This document shows, in pieces, positions 1 through 7,658 of a stretch of DNA of 36,996 nucleotides. The notes under the pieces are model-generated. The model was not told the origin of the DNA, made no database searches, and saw only the letters and a list, made by a program, of their open reading frames with translations. A program made the position numbers and the translations under genes. The stretch is from Nemertoderma westbladi. Lineage: Eukaryota; Xenacoelomorpha; Nemertodermatida; Nemertodermatidae. How positions within the stretch are numbered: the stretch's first letter is position 1; every line of letters begins with the position of its first letter. The stretch is from positions 1 to 36,996 of the forward strand of contig JAUCBJ010008589.1 in the NCBI GenBank assembly GCA_032718475.1, read 5' to 3'.

Positions 1-9
1 TTTTGGGGT

Positions 10-527
10 TGTTAGCTTATTCAATCCCGCCAACACCCCATAAAGTTATTAGCCGATAAGCAATATTGGGAGCCACGAGATTGGGCAATTAACCAACTCG
101 TGCCATCCCAATAAGAGTGGGAAGGAGACACACACAATAAGGGTCAGGGGTTACTCCCCTGACAAGAGAGAGAACAGCAAGGGCGAAGGGAAACACTCCA
201 AAGGGTGCCAACAGGGATATCAACCAATCAGAGGGGGGAAAGGCATCGATTGAGTAGCAATAAGGCCACCGTGCAATATAACCAGTAACCTGTAATCATT
301 CATTCAGTTTACTCAGTCAGATCAGTAGGGTGGAACGGGGACTTCTGTCACCGTCCGCTACCGCCATTATATATTACCTGTTGTGTCATACTATACTATA
401 TCAACTGTCAGACTATTATACCTTATACATATAACCGAACACCAGAACTCTTTTACCTTTCACACACGGCGGGGACGCGTGGATAGAAAACCCAACGGAT
501 AAACCGGGATCCGTAGATCCCGTCACA
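10..527 (+). repeat. 5' LTR
   Basis: The LTR starts with TGTTAGC at 10. Its first 271 bases (10-280) match 7122-7392 with no difference that I can see. From 281 on it is only loosely related to the 3' LTR, sharing patches such as CACGGCGGGGACGCGT and GGATAAACCGGGATCC near the end. The 3' boundary is placed at the last shared bases, CCGTCACA, and could be two bases shorter. The LTR should hold promoter and polyadenylation signals; I cannot define U3, R and U5 confidently. Confidence 0.85.
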
Positions 528-657
528 GTGACAGAACTAGATCCGCCCAGCTGCCCTGACAGAGATAGAATCCTAGCAGCTGCCCTAACAGTCTGACAGT
601 GATAGAACTAGATCTAACCAACTGACAGACTGTGGCTGCCAGCTACCAAAGGCAAAG
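528..657 (+). other. Retroelement leader between 5' LTR and gag
   Basis: This 130-base leader should carry the primer binding site and packaging signal. No obvious tRNA 3'-end complement beginning with TGG follows the LTR, so I do not call a primer site. It contains an imperfect direct repeat of GACAGAACTAGATC-like sequence (near 529 and near 600) and several TGACAG motifs. Confidence 0.5.
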
Positions 658-3600
658 ATGAGCCGAATAGGAGAGAAAGGAACGACACCGCCGCGGACCC
701 CGGACGACGATCTAACGATCCGCGAGGCCACGGCGAGACGATACGAACCCACGACGCCGGTCGATGCTACGCCGACCACGTCGACGCAGGTTGACGCTAC
801 GTCGATAACGAGCAACACGGCGAACCAAGATGTGGGGGGTCGTCTACCAGGAGAGAGCGAGTCGAGTAGAGGAGACGAGACGGGGGAGGAGGAAGACGAG
901 TCGACGTGGAGCGAGGGTCGACGTACCAATGTCACCGGTCAGCCACAGACCGAGGGCGACGGACGGCCCACCGGAACGGCAACGGTGGGGCCGCCGGTAC
1001 GACGTCGGACCCGGAGAGATGGAAGGGAGGTCGGCGACGAGGATGTCGGGGTTTCTGATCGACTTCGACGAGCCTACGCCGCGACCCGGGAACAACTGAA
1101 GGAAGCTAGAGGAGGGGTTGAGATAGACCAGGTGAAGTTGAGGAGACGACTAGGTGAGTCGAACAGATACTTTGATTACCTAGTGCGTTCTGGGCAGGGA
1201 GAACTGGCCGAGGAGAGAGCGAGAGGGGTTGCCTTCGAACTGTTTGGGCTATGGGAACGTAGGGGTATGGGGCCTGGTGTAGTGTACATAGGGCCATACT
1301 TAGTCGATGCCAGGGAAGTCAAGTTAGTGGGTTGGGCGGGACCGCACGAGGGCGAATCCGAGGTTAGCTCCGAGGATTCGGTCTCGTCGGTCAGCGAGAA
1401 CCCCGGAGAGCGGGGGAAAGTGAGTAGGACGGAGGGGCGGCGGGAGTCCGTCGCAACCTATAAGTCTGCTACATCCTCCGTAAAAGAAAGAAGGGTGCAG
1501 GAGACAAAACTGGCTGCATATAAATTAAAAATTGAAGAATTAGAGTGGCGACTGAGGGGAAGGAAGGAGCGAGAGAGTGAACGCGAAGAGCGTGAGGCAA
1601 GAGAACAGAGCGTGCGGTACACGTACAGTACGTACAGTAACCGTACGGGCGAGGGGGGTAGTAGTAGTGCGTTAGGAAATATTGGTATTAATAGTACCGT
1701 AGTAAATAACCCTAATCCCTTTATTACAGGAAATATTTTACCCGGTAGTAGTAATTTAAGTTTAAATTCAAATAATAATATTAATTCAAATATTCAGAAT
1801 AATCAAAATAATTCAAATAATTCGAATAGCAATTTAAATTTTGAAAATAATAACAACTCTAATTTAAATAATTTAAATAATTCCGTTTCAAATTCTAATA
1901 ATTCAATTGATTTAACAAATAATATTGGGAATGGTGCTATTAATATAAACGTGCCAGACGTGTATAGCCCGGCAGACGGCGGCCTGGTAGGCCACGTAGT
2001 TAGTAGACAGGAAGTGGCGGGGTTGCGCCAACCCGACGGCGGCCTGGTAGGCCACGTAGTTGGTAGGCAGGAGGTAGCGAGGTTGAGCCAACCCGGGGTG
2101 GGCCTGGTAGGCCTCGCAGTAGTAGGGAGAGAGGCGGGGGTGAATAGACCCAGCCGTAGTAGAGACAGTGTGTCGACTAGAGAGGGGTGTAGAGACGAAG
2201 TAAGAGATATTGAAATTAGATGTGGCGGGTGGGGGGGGGCTACGGGCGCCCCACCACATGAGATTAGCGGCGAGAGAGGGGGGGCAGAGAATGCCCCACA
2301 AGAGGGGTGTAGAAGTGTAGTAAGAGGTAGTGAAGTTAGAAGTGGCGGGTGGGGGGGGGCTACGGGCACCCCACCGCGAGAGATTAGTAGCGAGAGAGGG
2401 GGGGCAGGGAGTGTCCCACAGGCGTCGGCGGATAATGCGCGGGCCGAATTGGGTAAACCGCAACACCCGGCGATGGAGAGTGATAGGGGGATTGCGAGTA
2501 TCCCCAGCGGCGTGCGATCGAGCAGAGAGAGACGGGTTGACGTCGCGAGAGGGCGGGCGACGGAACGTCGAGCCCAGTTAGAAGAGAGAAGATTAGTAGA
2601 GTTTAATAGAGATGTCGAAGATAGGGGAAGATTAGTAGAGTATAATAGAGAGGTCGGAGATAGAAGAAGATTAGTAGAGTTTGGCCGAGAGGTCGAAGAG
2701 AGAAGGAGTGAAGATAGTAGAAGAGTCGTTGCTAGGAGCAACCGGAGAGCGAGGACGGATAGCGAGCCGTCGCTAGTAGAGATGGAGTTAGGGAGTCAGT
2801 GGGGTCGAACTTCGGGAGATTGCCGTCGCCCCGGAGAAACGCACCGCACGCCAGGAGAGGGGTACAGGACGTACCGATACGAAGACGAGAGCAAGATAGG
2901 GGATCGAAGAGAAGCTTCCCGACGGGATATAGCTGCCGATCGAGAGTACGGTAGTCGCGGGGAGATTCGAGATTCGAGAAGAATAAACTTCGATTCGGAA
3001 GGGCACATGCAGACTGCAGGACATACTGTAGGCCTTACTGCACATACTATTATAGGCCATGCTGGGAGAGATAGAGTAGGCGATAGGGTAGCGCGGACGA
3101 CGGGATTAAACCCGGAAGTCGCGGAGTACATACCGGTAGGTAGGCGAGAGGTAGGTAGGCCTATATCGGTACAGCAGCATGACTATAATTTCCAGGGACA
3201 TAACATATATCCAGGGGAGGGGAGGGTTATTGTAGATAGATGTATGGGCCCCAATATATTAACATCAACCCCAGTACTAAACATACCTGTGGGAGGGGGA
3301 CAGGGTGACATTCCCCCATCACAATATCAACAATATACCCCAATAGGAGCGAGAACATCGAACCCCTTGGACGAGAACAGATCGTGCGACACGGAAATAT
3401 GGAGGGGGCCGTTACCCCCAATGATATACCCGACGCAACAAGCAAAGTCAACAGCAGATAGGACGAACGGACCGTACCCAGTAAGAGAAACTATACAACA
3501 TCCATCGAACCCATTGGAAGCGCAGGCGATGGGGATGGCCACGTTAATCGATGCTTTAAAAACTAGGATCGAGTTACCACCTGTGGAACCATTTAAATTC

Positions 3601-5751
3601 GATGGGAGTAGGCCGGAAGAATATCTACAGTTTCGGCGTATGTATAGTAACGAAATATTAAGTAAGAACTTGACGCAGGCGGAGTGCCTAAAATATCTGC
3701 AAGTATATACAGGAGGCCCAGCATACGACATCGTGAGGCAATACCAGGGCATCGAGGGCGGCTTCACGACAGCATGGCGGGCGCTAGATAGGGAATACGG
3801 GCACCCGGCCAAGATCATCCGGCAAACCCTGAGAGGCATAACATCGGGTGGCCTACAGGATAATCCCGTTAGCATAAGGACCTTTGCAAACAAGGTCGAG
3901 AAGGCGTTAATCGTGTTAAAGACGCTAGGCGCACCATACGAACTCAACGCGTCTAACAACATCACCACGATAGCGCAGGCACTGCCGATCTGGTTACGAA
4001 GGAAGTGGAGGAAGATAGCCTTCTCCACACGGGAGAAGAAGGGTGCGGAACCGGGCTTAGAAGAGATGTCGAGCTTCCTCAACTATGAAGCCGAATTAAT
4101 AACAGACCCAGTCTATAGCGAGGATAGTTTGGGGACAAGCCATAAACCCGAACACGATCCTGCAGATCCACTCCCGAGAGTAGGACAATCACTACCACAT
4201 GCGGCCACACAGGGGACTGCTAGTCCACAGTTAGCTGGTAGTAGGGCCACACCGTGGCGGGGACAGAAAGAAAATAACACCATAAATAAACATAATCCCA
4301 ATGTACCCAGTAGGCCGAGTACAGACAACCAAAACACTAAATCGGTACATATAAACCTACGCGCGATACGTGAGGGACTATACAGGGAACGCTATAATCC
4401 AGGATTCGAATGTCAATTACATCGAGACGGAACACATAAGACCAGGAGTTGTAAGCACTGGCAAGCGTTGCCCAAACAAGATCGTATAGCCTACACAGAC
4501 GCGAACGGACTATGTCATCGATGTGTGGTAGAAGGACACAGATCCGGAGAGTGTAGAGAAACAGCAGTTAGAGAGTCCGAGACTGGAGGCCAGGCAATGG
4601 CCACAAGCACGACAGAGGAGGAGAAGAAGAGAAAAGTACTACTCGGGGTAGTACCAGTAAAGATATCAGGAGAGGGCGGTCGATCAGTAACGACATTAAT
4701 GCTGGTCGACAGCGGAGCAGCCTTCACGCTGGTGGAGAACTGGGTGGCCGAAGAGATAGGGCTAAAGACAAGGCCGAATAGAATGGCGGTGACTACCGTC
4801 TCGAGTAAAGATGAGGTCCTGGAGACGAGGGCGGGGCGGTGCAGGATAGCAGCGATTGCACCGGGATATGACTATGGGGCGACGATCGACCCCATCCACG
4901 TCATAGAATCGATAAACATCAACGCCAGGCGACCAACCAACATTGAGGTCGAGCAATATAGATTCCTGGACGGTATCGATTTCTCAATACCAAAGGTGGA
5001 CGTTAGGAAGGTGTCCATTATAGTAGGGATGGACTGCCCGACGGCCCACGAGAGAACGAAGACGGTCTTCGGCGAAGACAGGCAGCGGGACCCGACGGCG
5101 ATCCTCACGCCGTTCGGATGGACGCTTAGCGGCCCAGTTAAAACCAACATCCCATGCAGTGTGACAGAGACATCTGGGTGCATGATACCAGGCACCGAAG
5201 ACGCAGAGGAAGTAGAGGAGAAACAAGAGATAGTAGAGCCAAATAGGGAGGTGACGGTAAGAAAGTGGGCAGAGGAGAGTAGGTTTCCCAGCAAGTATCG
5301 GTATGGAGATGGAGCGGAGCGGACGGCGAGGTGTCCGGAGGACAACACTCCGGGGGAGTGCCCGGAGGAGTGTCGGAAGGAGTGTCTAGAGGAGTGTCCA
5401 GAGGAGTGTCCGGAAGAGACGCAGGTCCGGTTTGGAGGCATACCGACAAGGGGGAAGTCGAGAAGGAAGGCAGGACGGAAAGGGATAGGACTACTATTGT
5501 ACCTACTGTTCTGCCTGTTCTTTCACTTTCTATTCATTCTACCGGCGGGAGACAACAAGGAGGGAGGTGGCATTTTGATGCCAGGAGATGAGCTAGTTAA
5601 GAAGGCGGCGGAGAGACCCGATTTCAGGGTGGCAGAAGAGGGAGAACCAATTCCTGGTGAGATGGAATTGGCAAAGAGAGTGCGGCGAATCCTACAGGAC
5701 CTACAAGAGCAGCAGTGGGAGAGTGCCTGTTGGAAGAATCGCCCTAGTTAG
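658..5751 (+). CDS. Gag-aspartic protease polyprotein of a BEL/Pao-like element
   Basis: This is an uninterrupted 1697-residue ORF. The N-terminal 960 residues are low complexity: acidic/Arg-rich sequence, a charged coiled-coil stretch near 275-320, an Asn-rich tract near 340-430, then internally repeated Arg/Glu-rich blocks. Residues about 965-1145 look like a Pao-type gag domain (it begins with LPPVEPFKFDGS). A bipartite zinc-binding region follows: C1252, H1255, H1260 and C1265, then a canonical CCHC knuckle at C1286, C1289, H1294 and C1299. The retropepsin active site is D1351-S-G-A, and the conserved FGWTLSGP motif closes the protease domain. Reverse transcriptase should come next. Instead there is an acidic tail, a Cys-Glu-Glu repeat (DNA 5331-5430), a basic patch, a hydrophobic segment near 1611-1629 that could span a membrane, and a final acidic stretch ending at TAG. 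The gag would assemble particles around element RNA and the protease would mature them. The intact length suggests recent activity or selection. Confidence 0.9.
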   Translation: MSRIGEKGTTPPRTPDDDLTIREATARRYEPTTPVDATPTTSTQVDATSITSNTANQDVGGRLPGESESSRGDETGEEEDESTWSEGRRTNVTGQPQTEGDGRPTGTATVGPPVRRRTRRDGREVGDEDVGVSDRLRRAYAATREQLKEARGGVEIDQVKLRRRLGESNRYFDYLVRSGQGELAEERARGVAFELFGLWERRGMGPGVVYIGPYLVDAREVKLVGWAGPHEGESEVSSEDSVSSVSENPGERGKVSRTEGRRESVATYKSATSSVKERRVQETKLAAYKLKIEELEWRLRGRKERESEREEREAREQSVRYTYSTYSNRTGEGGSSSALGNIGINSTVVNNPNPFITGNILPGSSNLSLNSNNNINSNIQNNQNNSNNSNSNLNFENNNNSNLNNLNNSVSNSNNSIDLTNNIGNGAININVPDVYSPADGGLVGHVVSRQEVAGLRQPDGGLVGHVVGRQEVARLSQPGVGLVGLAVVGREAGVNRPSRSRDSVSTREGCRDEVRDIEIRCGGWGGATGAPPHEISGERGGAENAPQEGCRSVVRGSEVRSGGWGGATGTPPREISSERGGAGSVPQASADNARAELGKPQHPAMESDRGIASIPSGVRSSRERRVDVARGRATERRAQLEERRLVEFNRDVEDRGRLVEYNREVGDRRRLVEFGREVEERRSEDSRRVVARSNRRARTDSEPSLVEMELGSQWGRTSGDCRRPGETHRTPGEGYRTYRYEDESKIGDRREASRRDIAADREYGSRGEIRDSRRINFDSEGHMQTAGHTVGLTAHTIIGHAGRDRVGDRVARTTGLNPEVAEYIPVGRREVGRPISVQQHDYNFQGHNIYPGEGRVIVDRCMGPNILTSTPVLNIPVGGGQGDIPPSQYQQYTPIGARTSNPLDENRSCDTEIWRGPLPPMIYPTQQAKSTADRTNGPYPVRETIQHPSNPLEAQAMGMATLIDALKTRIELPPVEPFKFDGSRPEEYLQFRRMYSNEILSKNLTQAECLKYLQVYTGGPAYDIVRQYQGIEGGFTTAWRALDREYGHPAKIIRQTLRGITSGGLQDNPVSIRTFANKVEKALIVLKTLGAPYELNASNNITTIAQALPIWLRRKWRKIAFSTREKKGAEPGLEEMSSFLNYEAELITDPVYSEDSLGTSHKPEHDPADPLPRVGQSLPHAATQGTASPQLAGSRATPWRGQKENNTINKHNPNVPSRPSTDNQNTKSVHINLRAIREGLYRERYNPGFECQLHRDGTHKTRSCKHWQALPKQDRIAYTDANGLCHRCVVEGHRSGECRETAVRESETGGQAMATSTTEEEKKRKVLLGVVPVKISGEGGRSVTTLMLVDSGAAFTLVENWVAEEIGLKTRPNRMAVTTVSSKDEVLETRAGRCRIAAIAPGYDYGATIDPIHVIESININARRPTNIEVEQYRFLDGIDFSIPKVDVRKVSIIVGMDCPTAHERTKTVFGEDRQRDPTAILTPFGWTLSGPVKTNIPCSVTETSGCMIPGTEDAEEVEEKQEIVEPNREVTVRKWAEESRFPSKYRYGDGAERTARCPEDNTPGECPEECRKECLEECPEECPEETQVRFGGIPTRGKSRRKAGRKGIGLLLYLLFCLFFHFLFILPAGDNKEGGGILMPGDELVKKAAERPDFRVAEEGEPIPGEMELAKRVRRILQDLQEQQWESACWKNRPS
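1978..2700 (+). repeat. In-frame tandem duplications inside the gag ORF
   Basis: Three successive tandem families lie within the coding sequence. A 60-bp unit begins at 1981, 2041 and 2101 (GGCCTGGTAGGCC core). A 120-bp unit begins at 2183 and 2303 (GAGGGGTGTAGA start). A 39-bp unit begins at 2591, 2630 and 2669 (GATTAGTAGA start). All periods are multiples of three, so the reading frame is kept and the N-terminal half grows as repeated peptide blocks. Confidence 0.85.
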
Positions 5752-5900
5752 GAGATTTAGTCGTCCAATATTTTGGACTGAGGGGGGTGGGAATGAGGGC
5801 GAGACGCCCTTCCCACAAAAATAATTATTTAATTTAAATAAACAATAATAAATAATTAAATAATTAAAATAATAGTTAGTAGAAAGTAGCAGTGGTAGAG
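5752..5900 (+). other. AT-rich segment after the gag-protease ORF
   Basis: After the TAG stop comes a short GC-rich piece and then an AT-rich run (about 5818-5878) made of AATTATTTAA-like motifs. I see no coding potential and no pol remnant. Confidence 0.5.
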
Positions 5901-6615
5901 AGGTTGTGGGCACCGTTAGCGCCACGTAGAAAGTAGTAAGAGATGGGTTGTGGGCACCGGAAGCGCCACGTAGAAAGTAGTAAGAGATGGGTTGTGGGCA
6001 CCGGAAGCGCCACGTAGAAAGTAGTAGGAGAGAGTGGTTGTGGGCACCGGAAGCGCCACGTAGAAAGTAGCGGTGGTAGAGAGGTTGTGGGCACCGGAAG
6101 CGCCACGTAGAAAGTAGCAGAGAGTGGTTGTGGGCACCGCAAGCGCCACGTAGAAAGTAGTAGCAGAGATTGGTTGTGGGCACCGCAAGCGCCACGTAGA
6201 TAGAGGTGGTGAAAGAGTGGTTGTGGGCACCGCAAGCGCCACGTAGAGAGTAGAAAGGGGTAGACTAGTAGAGTTAGAAAGATAGTAGCAGAGTAGAAGC
6301 AGTAGTAGTGTGGTTGTGGGCACCGTTAGCGCCACGTAGATGGAGGTAGAGTTAGTAAGAGGGTACATAGTACCGGTTGTGGTTGTGGGCACCGTTAGCG
6401 CCACGTAGATGGAGGTAGAGTTAGTAAGAGGGTACATAGTACCGGTTGTGGTTGTGGGCACCGTTAGCGCCACGTAGATGGAGGTAGAGTTAGTAAGAGG
6501 GTACGTAGTACCGGTTGTGGTTGTGGGCACCGTTAGCGCCACGTAGATGGAGATAGAGTTAGTAAGAGGGTACGTAGTACCGGTTGTGGTTGTGGGCACC
6601 GTTAGCGCCACGTAG
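5901..6615 (+). repeat. Minisatellite in the retroelement 3' noncoding region (13 copies)
   Basis: I count thirteen copies of a conserved core, GTGGGCACCG-NN-AGCGCCACGTAG, with NN being TT, GA or CA. They are separated by purine-rich spacers of variable length. The last copies (from about 6316) share a regular 69-bp period. The core has short inverted complementarity (GTGG with CCAC). The open antisense frames here follow from the repeats and are not called as genes. Confidence 0.9.
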
Positions 6616-7083
6616 ATAGAGATAGAGTTAGTTGGAGGATTTTAGTAGAAGAGTTGGTAAGAGTTAGTAGACTTAGCAGAGAGTAGAGTTAGATAGTTAG
6701 AGTTAGTAAGTTAGATAAGGTAGATAGTATGATAGCACAGGGGTAGCATTAGAGATTAGGGCCTTAGGGAGTGGCAGAGAGTAGAGAGGAGATAGTGAGA
6801 AGAGCTGTTGGCGAGAAGTTAGAGTGCGATTCAGGTGTGGGGAGAGTGTAAGAGTGGGGAGAGAGCGAGTTGAGTCAGAGAGCTGAGTTAGAGTGGCGAG
6901 AGTGTTGGGGAAACAAAAATTGTGTGAGAGAGCGCACGATCGGCCCGACACGAGACGCCAGAGGGTAGTGACATCATACCCATAGGGAGCGGCCCGGAAA
7001 GCCGGCTCCGAAAAGAAAATAACTCCACCCCACACCCGATACTAGATCGGGATCCAGCGGGATTGTAACGCACTTTTTGGTTG
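6616..7083 (+). other. Retroelement 3' noncoding region
   Basis: This is purine-rich sequence with many AGAGTTAG-like motifs followed by more complex sequence. I find no supported ORF. It ends at the hairpin and polypurine tract before the 3' LTR. Confidence 0.5.
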
Positions 7084-7121
7084 ATGCTATCTTCTTACCG
7101 GGAAGATAGCATGGGGGGGAG
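7084..7121 (+). other. Perfect hairpin plus polypurine tract before the 3' LTR
   Basis: ATGCTATCTTC (7084-7094) and GAAGATAGCAT (7102-7112) form a perfect 11-bp inverted repeat around a 7-base loop. The stem runs directly into the G-rich tract (seven G, then AG; 7113-7121) that abuts the LTR at 7122. The tract fits the role of plus-strand primer. The hairpin may present this primer region or act in RNA 3'-end formation; its role is inference. Confidence 0.75.
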
Positions 7122-7658
7122 TGTTAGCTTATTCAATCCCGCCAACACCCCATAAAGTTATTAGCCGATAAGCAATATTGGGAGCCACGAGATTGGGCAA
7201 TTAACCAACTCGTGCCATCCCAATAAGAGTGGGAAGGAGACACACACAATAAGGGTCAGGGGTTACTCCCCTGACAAGAGAGAGAACAGCAAGGGCGAAG
7301 GGAAACACTCCAAAGGGTGCCAACAGGGATATCAACCAATCAGAGGGGGGAAAGGCATCGATTGAGTAGCAATAAGGCCACCGTGCAATATATTACCGGT
7401 CGTGCTATCCATTCACTTCAGTTATCTCAGTCTGTCACTACAGTCACGGTAGTACGGTGACAATTTAGACCATCACCGCCGTCACCAATCACATATCATT
7501 CAGTATACCGGTTAACTGTGCTATCTACTATCACTCTGTATTATATATATATCAGTCCATAATAACGACACTGGAACAACAACTCTTTTCATTCACACGG
7601 CGGGGACGCGTACATAAGCGACACCGGATAAACCGGGATCCTCTCGGATCCCGTCACA
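7122..7658 (+). repeat. 3' LTR
   Basis: The LTR begins TGTTAGC. Positions 7122-7392 are indistinguishable from 10-280; the remaining 266 bases are diverged from the 5' LTR. It contains a TATATATATATC run near 7542. It ends GATCCCGTCACA, and the last bases overlap the start of the 26-bp satellite (CACATAATTG also occurs inside the array), so the edge is uncertain by about four bases. Confidence 0.85.

Larger units (their letters stand above)
10..7658 (+). mobile_element. BEL/Pao-like LTR retrotransposon lacking pol (non-autonomous)
   Basis: Two LTRs (10 to about 527 and 7122 to about 7658) flank one long gag-protease ORF. The assignment to BEL/Pao rests on the gag domain, the bipartite zinc-binding region and the aspartic protease type, which occur together in Pao-family polyproteins (Pfam DUF1759 and DUF1758 as I remember them). 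No reverse transcriptase, RNase H or integrase motif is visible between the protease and the 3' LTR. That interval holds a short unique C-terminal tail and a noncoding minisatellite. A G-rich polypurine tract precedes the 3' LTR. The bases beside the two LTRs (1-9 and after 7658) do not match, so I see no target-site duplication. It would depend on a related autonomous element for pol functions. Confidence 0.85.

Noticed and set aside
1803-2741. 312-codon antisense ORF within gag
   Set aside because: It is a shadow of the repetitive gag coding sequence, with no motif of its own.
5701-6611. Antisense ORFs with a repeated YVALTVPTT-type peptide
   Set aside because: They fall in the retroelement minisatellite; spacers vary in length, frames change, and no start or promoter is evident.
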